DNA from: Ryuthela nishihirai
Taxonomy: Eukaryota; Arthropoda; Arachnida; Araneae; Heptathelidae
Direction: 5' to 3'
Length of the DNA: 64,000 bases
Assembly: GCA_038380435.1 (NCBI GenBank)
Contig: JAWZYU010000699.1
Location: 1 to 64,000 of the forward strand
Each line of letters starts with the position of its first letter. Positions within the stretch are counted from its first letter, which is position 1. The position numbers were made by a program, and so were the translations under genes. The notes under the pieces were generated by a model that was given only the letters and a program-made list of their open reading frames with translations, made no database searches and had not been told where the DNA came from. Shown here piece after piece: positions 14,060-29,200 of the stretch.

Positions 14060-14225
14060 TCAAGATTCTGTACACATGTCAATGAACTGTTCCTCTCTTA
14101 ATCTATTGTGATACCTCTCCAAAGTGTCATCAATGGTATCTTTAGAATATTTACAAGATGGTGAACCACATGCACAAAGAAACCATTTGAACTTGATCAT
14201 CCAAAACTTTTCCCCATAATCAAAC
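14060..14225 (-). CDS. EHMT: EHMT last coding exon: end of SET, post-SET and stop
   Basis: The acceptor is TTTTAG. It encodes [20 protein letters not shown] then SPSCKYS, followed by about 28 charged residues and TGA (complement of 14060-14062). F406/Y408 are the product-specificity and catalytic residues of FDYG. CxCx4C is the post-SET zinc site. EKFW with a following IK is typical of invertebrate EHMT. The polyadenylation site was not determined. Confidence 0.95.
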
Positions 14226-17200
14226 CTAAAAGAATTTTTAGTATGTTAGCAAAGAGAGGAAATTTCATTTCATATAAAATATATTACATGTAGCTTTCAC
14301 TTAATATGAGTTTAAAAATTAAGAAAAATCCCTTTCATAATCTATGTTGAGATTTATGTAACAGTAGATACATTAAAACATATACATTCAAAATTAACAA
14401 CTTCAAGGAATTATAGATGAAAAGTTTCACTGGAATTACTGGAGAAAGGAACAGGAATTACCAGGTACAAAACAACCTAGATATTCAATTGGGGATATAC
14501 AGAAACCTTCTTATGGGTTAAACAAAAACGTTTGGTACAATACCAGTAGAATAATGCAAGAGACTAGATGTCAGGAAGATTAAAAATGAGACATGTTCCT
14601 GCTTAAAGCTACTATATATTTTTTACAGTTTTTATTTGGTGTGCTGCACCCTTCTTTTTTTTTTAGTAATTCTCTTCAATTGTTACTTCGAGGGGGATCA
14701 CTTAAACTACTTGCAAAAAAATGCTTAAAATGCTTTTTCCACATTTTCTTTCAATGTTGAGAGAATTGATAATTGGCAGTTTTTGCACGTCATGACATCT
14801 GCATAGTACTGAAGAACAGCAATTATTTCTGAAGGAAATTACTAGCTAGGAAAATATTAGTAGTTTTTACTGCACTCTTTTGGAAGCTTACAGGTGTTGC
14901 AAACTTAATAGGACTAATGGCAGATTGTAACAGCAAGATACTAGAAAAAGAGCAACAAGATTTTCTAAACAACTGCCTACAGCATTATTAAAGAAACTCT
15001 GGAAACTAAGAAGTTCTGGCGTTTTTCTATTACACAGCAGATGTATAGCTGCTCAGTATAATGATGGGCATAAAATTGTGTCATTCCAACCTTTTATTTT
15101 TTAATAACTAATAAAATTAGCATTTTAAGCTCTTTTTTCTTTGTAAGTTTTTAGTGATCCCCCAAGTAGCAATTTGAAAAATTACTCAATTTCTTATAAT
15201 GGAAATAATCAAATTTTGTACCATATCCAATTAATAAAATAAATTACATTTTCCTAGTTTTACATTAGTAGCCACCCATTAAAATTAACATATATATTTA
15301 ATATGTAACAATGAATTTAAAAAAACTACCCTTCAAGCAGCTGCTTGCCACAGCCTTAATAATATTAATTTGCCAAAAATAAATTTAAAAAGAAAATAAA
15401 AGTAAAATTTTTGGAAAGTTAAATATAATTTTCTTTTAGTTTGCATTAATTTGATAAAAATATATATATATATATTTTACCCATATTTCATTTCACAGGA
15501 TGCTGTTCTAAGTAGCAACTCAACTAAACAGTTACATTCACTTTGCTTTAACTGCATCATTAGCTGTATAGTTTCAATTATAAATGTACATATGCTACAG
15601 CTGCCAAGATAACTAACTGGAACCACCATATTAATGTGCAGGAGTGCAACTTTAATCAAAACTAAGTGCATCACAAGCCAGATGAGTTTTATATTTGTTG
15701 TGTGTAATAAACTGTCTAGGTTTTAGAACAAAATGGAGAAATTCTACAACAAAGCAAACATATTCAGTTGAAATCAAGATTATTGAGGAGATAAAAAGAT
15801 TAATAGTGACAAGTAACATGCTATTGAACATTTTGCATCAGCAAATTATTTGGAAGAAAGAATTACACTGAACATGACAATATACACAGTCATATCAGAA
15901 TCATATGACCACCTACCATAGTATATGTATGGTAGATCATCATATTATTCTGATACAACTGTGTATATATATATAATGAAAAAAGTTAGTATGATCATTT
16001 ACAAAGTACTGTACTTAACAAACACCTAAACAAACTAAGGAACACTAAAAATATAAAACAAATGGCAGTTGATTTAACAGTCTTCACAACCACTTCAAAG
16101 CAGAGCATGCACATACTGTACAAAAGTATGGAGCACATTCAAAAAATTCTTGACATATGTCTGTAGATTTGCACTCATTACACTGAAGTTAACAAGCTAC
16201 AACTTGTTTGAAAGTTTATCTAAACTTGTCATTACATGTTAAAAACAAAGGCAATATCAACATTTCTCTCTTCGCTGGCAGCACATAAAGTTCAATCTGC
16301 GAAATCTGTGTATTGTTGCTATGGAGACTACTAACGAAAAAAAAAAGGGAAAGATTTTATATTTTCAGAAGGATGCAGCTTTGGGAAGATGCAAAAAAAA
16401 TCATGCTAATTTATCACAAGTATATGGGGTTCATGCCTATTCATAAGGCACTGTTACAGGATGGATGTGCAAATTCAGAGAAAGATGGCAGAGCTTTGCT
16501 TTGAAGATCTCCCTTGTGCAGGAAGACCGAAGAAGGCCATGAAAGCAAGAAGCATCACTGCTGTTCATGAACTCAATAAGGAAAACCCCATATCATTATT
16601 CAAGTAATAAGTTTAGATGTCAGTGTCTCGATTGGCAGTGTAGAAACAATTATTCATCAACATTTAAAGTTCCAAAAGATCTGTGCCAAATGGGTACCCC
16701 ACAAACTGAAAGAACAGCAAAAATGGGCTACAGTCAACTCATGCAAGGAGATTCTGGAATATTTGAACCTAGTGGCCCCAAACAATTAAAAAACATTGTC
16801 ACAGGTGATGAGACATGGTTTAATTACTATACAACTCCCAGAAAGATCAACAACTATGTTTGGTTTGCGGAAGATGAACCACATCCCCAAATCCTCTGAC
16901 AAGACTTTCACTTAAGGAAGAGGATATTCACAATTTTTTCTGATTCCCAAGGAGTGGTAGCCATGGGCACCTTATCTGAAAAAATGACTATAATGGCCAA
17001 TAAATTGTTTCTTTGCCCAAAATGGTTAAGGAAATGGAGCAGCAACCAACAGCAGGTGTGTCAAGGGTTCTCCATCTTCATGACAATGCCAGTGCTCACA
17101 AAACCCAAGTTACAACCTATCTGAAGCAGGAAAAAATCAAACAGCTACCCCTTCCTGCATATTCACCCGAACTTGCAACATGTGATTTTTGGTTGTTTCC

Positions 17201-20200
17201 AAAAATTGAAAAGAGAACTTGCTGGGAAGCCTTTTTCAAGGCTGCAAGACCTTGCAAAATGCATTCATTCAGAGTTGCAGCATATTCCCCAACAGGAGTG
17301 CCACCCTGTTGTTAAAACATTCCACAACTGGTGTAGACATCTGCAACTATGCATGCATGCTGGAGGGGAGTACTTTGAAGGACAGTAAAAGTTTTGCTGA
17401 GAGAAACGCAATGGCCTTTGTTCTGCAGATGTATGTTAAGAACTTTTTGAATGCCCCTCATGACTGAATGTTTGGATTTTGTTAAAAACAAAATGATGGT
17501 GAAAACAAATGATGGTGAATTTTGTTGAAAATATGGTGATTCATAACGTTTCTAAACAGCATTACTTTATTGCATGCTCAAAATGCTGTGAATGGTAGTC
17601 ATGGACACCTTATCTGAAAAAATGACTATAAATGGCCAATACCACATCAACATTGTTTCTTTGCCCAAAATGGTTAAGGAGATGGAGCAGCAACCATTAA
17701 ATATATGAAAAATAAATATGAAAAAAGAAATTTGTATGCTCAAACTTCAAATAAAATGTGAAACCCTATGCAGCCAGTCATTTTAATGACAGCATAGATC
17801 ATCACACTACTGCCATGGTCCTTTCTCTCATTTTACAATGGTTGTGTTGTATCCTTGTTCTCTCCAGATGAATACACATCAAGAATCAGTCCACTGGCCT
17901 GTGCTCCAAAAGATGATGTCTGCACCATGCTAAACAAACTCTTCTATTGCATAGGGTGTTGGAGCTGGGCAAAATATCAAAATTGTTTTCAGCCCACCTC
18001 AAAATCTGAAGAAATTAATCAAACGGAACAGAGACAAATTTTGCCTACTTCAAAAATTGGGTGCATACTAATTTCCCCAACATTTTCTGGAAATTCTTTT
18101 GTTTACTATATTGGCAAAACTATATGTTCTTTACAAGAGAGGTTCGCAGAACACCAAACTGATGTCAGCCAAAACAAGCTAACGACAGCCACCACTGAGC
18201 CAGCTGTACAACACACAGCAAAAATAGACTGGGAACACACCACACTGCTTGCACATACATTCACTTTCTATGGAACCATAGTCCGCAAGGCTATTGAAAT
18301 AATGACCTCATCCGTCTCCACCTGCAACCGAGACACTGGAATCACCCTTCACAACATGTAGAAAGAAGCTGTGTCTGAAATGCCCTAACGTCACACATAG
18401 TATCACTTTACTGAAGATGGAGTGCTGTCATTGCTCCGAAAAGCTTCCGAATTTTCTCCTAAAAATTTTCAACATACCAATAGTTTGAAGGATAAACTTT
18501 AAAATTTTATTGCTCAATGACAGAGAATTTTAAATTATTTTAATTAATTTCTGAACAAGAAGGTCCTTTTAATTATCAACACATTTACATTGAATGAAAA
18601 TTAAATACTAGTTCTAAGAATATAAAAAAATTACATTTTTAATATTTTTGCTATGTAATTACACTTAATTACTAATCAAAAATTGCCTTGATTTGAAACG
18701 ACTTATCAAACCAAAAAATTCAAACAAATCTAGTTAACCATCTCTTGTACTGAAATTGTTGTCATCAGTGAGTTAAAGTATTAAAATTCAGTCATTGTTT
18801 AAAAATTTTCTCAAATAAAAACACAATAATAAAAATACCCTAATTCTTCATATGCTTTTATATCTCTTGCACTAAAAAATGCAATCCGAGGAAAATTAAG
18901 ATCCTGATGATCAATGAAAACCTTAACTGGCACTAAGTTAGGCTCACACAGATGATTTATAAATCGGCTGATGTTTCCGTAAAAACGTGCATCCAAACAG
19001 TATATATCACCATCCTGAAAAAAAGGGAAAACGTGATAGTTAATACATGTAATGAAAACAAGCTTAAATGTTATTTATTCAAAAAAAATTACAATTGCAA
19101 AAAATTATAATTGCATATCATTCTTTATGGTTTCATTTGTTTTCATTAACTACTTTTGCCAGTTTTCTTAACAATCTGCTATCCTGGTTTATGCAGTTGT
19201 TGATAATTTTAATTATAATTCTCAAATAAGCTTGCACTCATTCAGTTACTTTTCAAAATTATCTCAAGGTTTATCTGCTGTTATTTATCCAAATTTTGGA
19301 ATTATGCACAACTATAAACAATATAATTCAAATAAGGTAATCAAAGGGTATTCAGAAAATATAGCAGAACAATGATTTTCACATTTCCTCTTTTTTTTAG
19401 GGGAAGAAATCATGTGAAAAAAATTTATATCATATAATACTCCCACATCACAATTATTCATTTGTTACATAAGCTGTTGGAATCAGTCATCAGGTTGGGA
19501 AGATATGTAGGAATGATTGTTTTGACAAACACACAAGCCAACAAATGGCAAACAAAAAGCAATAGTAAGATAGAACAAACTGCATATTTTGGCACTATTT
19601 TAAAAAAATCAATAACTAATTTTTATATATCTTTTAAAATTACCCTCAGAGGTAAAAACAATTACTATCAAAAACCAATTTTCTTTTTAATTCTTCTCCA
19701 GTAATTCTTGCATTCCTTATGATAGCAAGTAGAACAAGTAGAACTAACCACATTGTTCAGAATATCTCAGAAAAGCTCAGTCCACCTTGCCATAATAGAA
19801 TCCTCAGTTTCAATAACCTTACCACATTTATTTTGAATCCCTGTATGCAAGTCTATGTTTTTCCATGCAATACATTTATTATCTGGTACACTCACTGTGT
19901 TGCACTGTCTAACTGCTTCTTCTGCTTTGTCAACAAGGCTACCTAGCCAAAGATTCTTATCAGCTTTCAATTAATTCTTTCGGCATTATTAAACTCCTTA
20001 TAATGCTATCTGTTAAGATGATGCAGTTTATCCTAGCATGTTTAAAATGGTCCCATTCTTCCAAATGTACATATATACAGGTTAATTACAAAATGGCTTT
20101 CCAACTTCGTACATATGTAACTTCATCAAACAAAAGGAAAACAAATAATATGACAATGAAAAGAAATTCATCAAGATAATTTTTGTTGGTTTGTAAAAGT

Positions 20201-23200
20201 TTACCAAGACATTCTTTTTTTATGAGGAGAAGTTACGGGTGTCATGTATTTGGATATTCATTAATTTATACCTCAAATCAGTGATGACAATCTAATAGGA
20301 ATACTAAATTTTAAATTAGATGGCATGCCACCCTTTACCTGCTAATACAAATGAAAAATTATCTAAATCAATTCCCAGACTGTTGGACTGATAATAGCAG
20401 CACCTTTAAGTGGCTTCCTCATTCACCAAACTTAACTGGAGTCAGTAAATCATATGATGTGTAAAAGCATTTAATTTCAAGCTACAGTATTTGTTTTCAT
20501 GTCTGTTCCATCATATATGGTAGAAACTACTGACAGCACATTCATGTTTCAATAGATAGTGCATAAAATGGCTGTTTGTACTAGTTCAGGGTTGGGTTCT
20601 TTTACCTCTGAGTGGCTACTACATCAGGAGGCTGATGGCCATTCTTGATATTTGCTCTTATACAGTACTAATCCAGTTAACTGCCTGAGCAAAAAGCAAA
20701 TTGTTCAGTCTGCTACACTTAGTTTTAAACTATTGGCTATAGATTAGTCTACAAATACTTTAGTTGCATGTGACTACACTTTTCAGGTAGTACAACTAAT
20801 TCCTCTTTTTCATTTCCATAGTTTTTATAGCATGTGCATACAACAAACTGCATGGAGGATAATTCATAAGCTCTAATCAATCATATATGATACTAGTACA
20901 TACCCCAGAATTGCTTGGCTTGGGTTGTTTTACCTCTGAGCGGCACTTTTTTTGCACACCATGGGCTAAATGGCCAGGTCACAAGGACCCCCGAAGGCTC
21001 AGAGAAGGTGGGGGGAGGAGACCCACTGGAACAGCTGTTGGGAGACAAATGATAGCCTCCCATCGATCCCATCCAGTGTGTTTTTTAACATGCAGAGGGT
21101 ATGCTCTCCCGCACACGGGGCCGCGGCTTAACATCCCATCCGACGGATGACGGCCTTCCCAAGCACATCAGTGTTCTCTACTGATTGTGGACAGGGCGGG
21201 GAGTTTTGCGGAGATAAATCTAAACCCTGATCCAGCTGGAATTCAAACCTGGGAACTACAGATTACCAGCCTGGCATGCTATTGACTGAGCCATTCCCGA
21301 CCGAACTGCTTGGCTCTTCATAATATACTTATGCATATAAATGACATACTTATGTAGCAGCAGGCTTCCATTAAACATAAAACTAAATAAAATCAACTAT
21401 GTAAGCGATTTTCCTTCACCTCTTTTGTGAGAAAGAAAGTAGGAAACATTGAGTTAGCCCATAATATCCCACGAGTGCATTAATGAAAGGTTTTTTATAG
21501 CAAAATTTCAGACAAGCGCTAAAGACTTGAATGTTATCTGCTGTTATGCCCCCACTGAGGATGCCGATGAGAAGGATAAGTTTTACGGACAACTTCAGGA
21601 TATTTTGAATTCTGTCAAGAAAGGAGATATTACCCTTATTCTAGGTGACTTCAATGCCAAAGTTGGTACTGACTCTGACCTTTGGGGAGGGGTGATAGGC
21701 CCTTTTGGTATTGGTAGCTGCAATGGCAATGGGCAACATCTCCTACAGTTCACTCAATGGTTTCAGAATAACTAACATTTATTACAAACACCGCGACATA
21801 CATAAGTACACATGGGTTTCACCCGATTGATTATACATTAATTAACAGCAAATGGGCTAATTCTGTTAGGAATACCAAGTCATATAGGGGAGCTGAAATT
21901 GGATCTGACCATTACCTTGTTAAAAGTGTGTTGCAACTTCAACTTAAAAAGTGTTGTGCTAGGGTTAAAATTTTTACCTCTAATACTGAAGCTCTGAAAG
22001 ACCCAGTTATAGCTAAAACTTACCATGATAGGTTACTTAGTCGTTATGACAGTCATGGTTTGCTTACTACTGAAGTTGAGGAAGAATGGGACCATTTTAA
22101 ACAGGCTTTTTTGGAAACTAACGGTACTCTTTTAGGGAAAAAAGAGAGACTAAACTAACAGTACTCTTTTAGGGAAAAAAGAAAGAACTGCAGGAATGTC
22201 CTTAATCAATACCCTACTAATCCTAATAGAAAGCATTACAGAGAGCTTAATAAACGTGTAAAGGATCAGTTAGCTGCTGATAAGAATCTTTGGCTTCATG
22301 GCTTGGCTGACAAAGCCAAGGAAGCAGTTAGACAGCACAACAGCAGAGAGCTGTACCAGATAGTTAATGTTTTGTGTGGTAGAAAACGGATAGGTATACA
22401 GGGATTGAAGGATAAACAAGGTTATAGAAGGTGAGGATTCTGTCATGGCTAGGTGGGCTGAGCATTTCAGTGATGTTCTAAACAATGTGGTTAGTTCTAC
22501 TCCCATTATTTGCAATGATGATAGATTCATTGGTGGCTTTAATGTTGGCCCTATAACACAATCTGAAGTTATTTTGGCGGTTTCTAAACTTAAACTTCAT
22601 AAATCCCCAGGTGTAGATGAAATTACTATGGAAATGCTTAGAGCTGGGAATGTTACTGGGAATGTTTCTGTGCTGGGAATGTTTCTGTTACCACTTGGAT
22701 GACTGAAATTCTGAATATTTTTTTTGATAAAGGCATAGTTCCTAGGATTTTACCAGAACTATTATTATCCCTATTTTCAAAAAAGGTGATCACAGTTCTT
22801 GTGATAACTATAGGGGTATCAGCCTACTCTCTGTTCCAGGTAAAGTTCTTTCCATGATTGTGCTTAATAGAATTAAGATTCTGGTTGACAGTCAATTGCG
22901 TGATGAGCAATGTGGATTCAGAAGTGGTAGGGGATGTGTAGATCAGATAATTTCACTTGGGCAGATTCTTGAGAAGTTAGTTAAACATAATGAAAGCTCT
23001 CTATAATAACACTGAGTCGTGTGTGAGAGTTGGTAAGAGTTGGTGTGTGAGAGTTGGTGTAGCAATTGGTTTAGCATTACTTCTGGTGTTCAACAAAGGT
23101 GCATTTTGTCTCCTTTTCTCTTTAGCTTGGTTATTGATTATGTTATGCGAAATTCACTTCAAGGGAAATATTTTGGCCTTAAATGGACTGGAGATACGAA

Positions 23201-26200
23201 AATTTCTGATTTAGATTATGCTGATGATTTAGCCCTTTTGGCAAATGATGTTGATGAGATGAACTCTTTCATTCGAGCTGTTGATGAGACTGGTAGTAGA
23301 GTAGGTTTGGTTATAAACAGAGAGCAAACTAAAGTAATGAAAATTGGTCAGGCAGGTTGTGATTCAGTTAATCTGAATGGTTGCAATCTTGAACAGGGGT
23401 CACAGTTTAATTATCTTGGGAGCTATGTAACAGATACTGGTGATGTGTGGAATGAGATTAACAGACGGATAGGGATTGCTGCTGGGACTTTTAAGAATCT
23501 ATGGAGCATGTGGAGAAATAGGCGTATACACCTAAAGACTAAAATTAGACTGTATAATAGTTTGGTTCTTTCTAGGGTTAGTTATGGTAGTGAAACCTGC
23601 ACACTTTGCAAACAAGATAACAGGAAACTAGATGCTTTTGATTCTAGATGCTTACGCAATATCTTGGGTATTAGGTGGTTCAACTTTGTAACTAATGATG
23701 TGGTTAGGCAAAGGTGTCGGCAACCTCCTTTAAGCAGCATATTGTGCAGAGAGAGACTCCGTTTGTTGGCCATGTTGCCCGTATGAATAATTGTAGATTA
23801 GCAAACAGGGTGATGAACAGTGTGTCTAAAGGCTTCAGAAAGATGGGGAGACCAAGGATGTGATGTGGTGGACAATGTCAAACAGGACCTTATTAGAATT
23901 GGTGTGCAGTGGCCAGATGCAGCAGATGTAGCTCAGGACAGACTTGCTTGGAGAACTAAATTACACAGTCTGGTTGGACCTCTGTAGCCCATGGCTGCTT
24001 GAGGATGATGATGATATCCCACACATAAATAGCTTTCATTTCAGATCTAACACATGATATCTTTGTAACCATTTATGCAATTTATTATTTTTGGGTGAGG
24101 AAGCCTAGGGAACTCTTAGTTGTTTGCCTGTTAATTGTTAGGTGTATTTTTGGGTGAGGAAGTCCCTTGAACCCAGAATGGGTCCCTTGAATACTAACAT
24201 AATCAAGTTTTAGTTCAACAAGAACCATGTTCAAAATTGGGTTCCATTGAAGGTAAAGACTTGATTTTTGCTCAACACAATATGGAGTACCAAAGGGAAA
24301 ATCCTTAAATTAAATTTTGGACCAAACATTCAAGTATTTGGAAAGTTATGTGAGTCCAAAAGTATCAAATTAAAAGTTGACACGAACTATTACTATGACA
24401 TCAATCTATTGAATAGTCAAATCAATCAATATATCCCTAATCAGTGAGTCTCTTGTGAACATGACCCCACTCAGGTCAGTGAATCACATGATGCAATGAT
24501 GTGGTGGGGGGGGGGGCAGAGATTTTGCCAGTAATATAGGAGTAATACCCTTCCCAAAGTTACAACAAAATATTTTTTCAAACGAACTATTATGATACAA
24601 ACCTAAAAATGGTAATATTTAAGAACTTGTTACCCTTGTTTATTACTCTGGTTTTTTTTTTTTTTTCTTTTCTTGGAGGGTGGGTAGGCTTAATTTCATG
24701 GTGTTCAAACCCTCATGTAGCACTAAGTTACAATAAAGTGAAGATGTATACCAAATTTGATGGTATTAACTCTAAATGGTCTGGCAATAACTACATGGTC
24801 TAACTAACATTACCAGGAGTTCTTGAACAGACAGACAGAACAAACTCTATTATAGCAAATAACAAATCAATATTATTGAACTGTTACTGAACTCAACATT
24901 TTATATACATATATAAAATAAATAAATAAATACCCCCTCAAGCAGCTGCTTGCCACAGAGGTCTGGCAGGAGCCTGTCAGTTTATATGCCACAGTAGAAG
25001 GTCTGAGAGGATGGCAGGACCTCAGCAGAAAAACGACACAAACAGTCATGCCTTACCCGGGGCTCGAACCCAGGTCCCGCAGATCAGTAGCCAAGCGCGC
25101 TAACCACTCGGCCACGGGACGGCTTATATACATATATATTGCAAAAAAATTCTAAAAAGCAAGGAAATATTTGTAAGACAACTTTTCATGATTACAATGA
25201 TTGATTCTGAATTTTGAAATTATCTTAATACTGAAAATATTAAATTTGAGGTTAGCAACCTAAATAAACTTTCAATACTTACTTAAGTATTTTTTAATTT
25301 TAATCGAAAAATACATGGTGGCAACATACAATAAACACTCACCCTATTGTCGAGATCAAAAAGGTATGAATCATCTTCCCTTTTATCTGCTTCTGAATCT
25401 GTTATTATTTCTCCAACATACCTAGCAAAAATTTCTGATTTTAGTTCAGAAAAAAATCCAAAAACAAACTTCTAAAAGAAAATTTTCAATTTAAGAGAAG
25501 AACTAATTATAATAATACCCATCAAATATCATTTTGTAAATCTTTTTAAGAGTAATTAACACCATTACTGCATGCAGTGAAGTAATACACTTAGAAAGAA
25601 AAAACAAATCAACCCCATGGATCCAAATATGGTCTGACAAAATCGTAAAAGAAAAAAGAAAAATACTGTAAAATAACTAAGAAATATAATTTTAACTTTC
25701 CCTAGAATGTTAAATTCTGCTTTCTGAAGCCAGCTGACACCATACACTACAGTTAAGACAAATATATATATATATAAAAAAAATACATGTTTTCAGAACT
25801 TAGGTAAAGTTACCTTGGTGAAAAAAAAATGTTGCATAATTGTTGAAATTAAGTATGTAAGTGTGAAAATAAAAACCTAGCAATCCATCTCCCAGATTCA
25901 AACATGGGATAGTCTGGTTAAACACCAGTTGCTCTATCAGTTGAACTAATGTAAGGCAATTCACACTTGCTTAAGTAGGTTTAGAAATGACTACTATAAC
26001 TTTATCACAGCACACTGCCAGTGTTTGTGATTTGACTGAATCTGAAGTGTAAATTAAACTAGTAGAAATCAGATATGCACAAAAGATTCCAAATACAGAG
26101 TATATAATTTCCAGTTAACAAATGTCTGTTATTTCTTTTATCATTGTTTTACTTTTGCACACTTCTAAAGATTATTTAAATGTAAAATCTTTTATGAATG

Positions 26201-29200
26201 AATATAAATAAATTTGAAACTGTAATAATAAAGGAATTTTTAAAAATTATTAACCTAAGACAATAGTTTCTGAACTGTGGGGAGAATCCAGGGGGGCAAA
26301 GTATGTGCTAAGTGGGGAGGTGGAGATTTCACCAGTAACAGCAGTAATACACTTCCCAAAGTTACAACAAAATATCTTTTTCAAATGAACTATTACAATA
26401 CAAATATTCTAATCCATAGGTGCATATAATCAAAACTAATATGCACCTATGGATTTAGAATATTGTATTCTTAATTTTTTTACAGCAGAAAACTGAGTAA
26501 TTTAGTTTTGTTGCATCATTTGTTTGGCAATGCTGCCAAGTCATCTCATGCTCTCTGATGTGGCAGACAGTCAGGAAACTCTGCTTCTGAGATATGTTGG
26601 CCACATACATACCTGCAGCTTTTTCCATGGGTTGCCTCAAGAAATAATAAAGTATGTCTATGAGCACAATACTTTCCTCACCCCCTAATCATGTCACCTG
26701 GAGTGTTGGAAGTATGAACTGTGGTGCTATAACATATCAATGTTATGCTTCTGAAAACACACACTGCTTGACATAGAAAATGCCACAGCAGAAAGTATTT
26801 GTAGGAGTGCCATGCATGTAGGTGGGTATACGTCAACAGTTGGGTTATGTAAATGTGTGCAGTTGCAAACCAATCATTTGATAGATGAGGGAGATAACAG
26901 GGCAAAACAGCTCGGCATAGCTAAGTTTGGTTGTTCTCATCTGGGCATGTGGACCACTGCATCAGAGTGATCTTGGTGGTGAAAGCATGTGTAAGGAGTG
27001 AGAATGCCTGGGTGATGTCATTCAGAATCCTACCATCACAAAGACACCTTTACCAGAGGCTTTGTCATAGGGCTATATTTGTTTGGCAATGCTGCCAAAT
27101 CTTCTCATGTTCTCTGATGTGGCAGACCGTCTCTCTGGTGTGGCTGGTTGATCCCTGCATCACATCAGAATGCAACAACTGTTGGCAGAATTGGCCGTAG
27201 TGGGACTGGTGCACGTAAGCAGTAAGTCTGAATGCCTCAATCGGCGCATTTGACAGCAAACCATAGCAGCCCCACAATCCACAGCGGGTGACATCTGATG
27301 CAGTGTACAGGCAGCTGCGGCTATTCCGTGTCAACACGGACTGTTAATCACAGACTGGCTGAGGCAGGTTTGCGCTCTCACCAACCATTGTGATGACTGC
27401 TACTAACCACAGCATATCATTGCACAAGGTTGCAGTAGTGCCATACCAGGTATGCATGGTGCGACAAATGGAACCATGTCATATTCATTGACAAGTCTTC
27501 CTTCTGTCTCAGCGCCGACAATCGCCGAGTCTGGAGACGATGTTGTCATGGGATTGGAAGTCTGGGGGTCACACTGGCCAAGGTGTCCAAATGCCAGGTC
27601 CTGCCTTGGCCAGTGTGACTCCAGGTGCTGCCTTGGTCAGTATGATCCCCAGACTTCTCTCCAATAGAGAACACGTGGGCTGTCACTGACAGATCACTTC
27701 ATGCCTCTGCATGACTCCCTCGCAATGTCAATGAATTATGGACACAGGACAACAATGCATGGTCTGTGATACCTCAGCACAGCATCTGGAGACTTTTCCT
27801 CTCGATGGCATGCCATGTTGCTGAAGATAGCCCAGCATGGTGGTCATACAACCTATTGACTCAGGCCACATTATACTGTCGTATCACCCATCGCATTCAT
27901 GTAAGCCCTCAGAAATTAAATCATTCTTTCCCATCTACTTGTCTACATATGTGGTAAGTTTCATCTCATTTCATGCATTCCTTCATGGTGTGGCATTTTC
28001 TACGTCGAACAGTGTATTTCTCTCCTGGCAGCTCACTGTGAACCAGCAACTGATAACTCATGGACTGGCACTGGTCTGCAGATGACCACTTTGAGAAGCA
28101 ATGTATAGGAGTATGCAAGTTTCCATGAAAACTTTCATTTCAGATAAGTAACTGCACATTGCCCTCAGTTTCCTTTGATATAATTCTGCTAAAACCAAAA
28201 ATACAAGTCCTACATTAAATTTCCTATGGTTTTGAGTCAATCTTGTAAGAGAAGCTGAGGTTGCAGGTCTATATATTTTCCGAGTGGCTTTTTCCTATTC
28301 TGAATATTTATTTTGTGCTTTTTTCCCTTTCAAATTTGTGCCAAACATAGTTTACTGAAAGCTTTAATAGAAAATGGCCCAAACTGTTATATTAGTATTT
28401 TTTGGCAGAGATAACAATAAAATTTTGGTTTTAGAACTTAATGGGGCAAAAAAAGGGGGGGGGGGGGCAAGGAAGATTTTATAAGACAAGAGGGAGTAAG
28501 AAAATTTATAGAACAAGGGGACAGGACAACATGTTTGGAAACCAGACCTAAGATTTAAAAAGCAAATATTTAGGTTTCAAAAACCCAAATTTAACTTAAA
28601 AGAAAAGAAAAAAACATATTTCAAAAAACAAGTATGGTCCAACAAAACAGGTATTTTTCCAAATACAGAATTTTCTGTTAATTTGAAAAATCAAAACTAA
28701 ACACAGTTTCAAGCATTTAAATTTTGTTTGATAAGGTTATTAGTTTTTAAACTCAAATTCATGAACAAAAATCACATATTTCTCTAAAATTTTAATATTT
28801 AAAAAAATAAACTTTATATAAGTTTTGGGATAAGATACAGCAATAAAAAAAGATTAAAATATCAATAATGATTACTCATTCATTATTTTACTTTTTTTCT
28901 TAACATATAAATGAAACAATGAATAGATATATACATAACATTAAGCAAGAATACCTCTTGTTCCAGTACAGCATGTTGTGCACAATGCAATCATGTACAA
29001 GTGTTTTACTCAAGTTAACAAATTTGGACATTTTTGGTATAATGGTTAGCAAATCTGATTATTAAGCTAATTGTATATATCCTTGTATGTCTGCATATTG
29101 TACAAAAACCAAGAAAAGCTATATAATTTTTTTAGATGAAGCAAACCTCCATCTTTTCTGGAAAGCCCCCTACCTTCCCTCTTCAAAAAAATGCAAATTT

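Noticed and set aside
17855..18361. GIY-YIG ORF as a host nuclease gene
   Set aside because: A sister copy at 43.3-44.8 kb shows it is the 3' part of a Penelope-like retroelement.
18811..18996. ORF starting MDARFYGN as a separate small gene
   Set aside because: It is the SET exon read from an internal Met into the intron; the true exon begins at the acceptor before DGDIYC.
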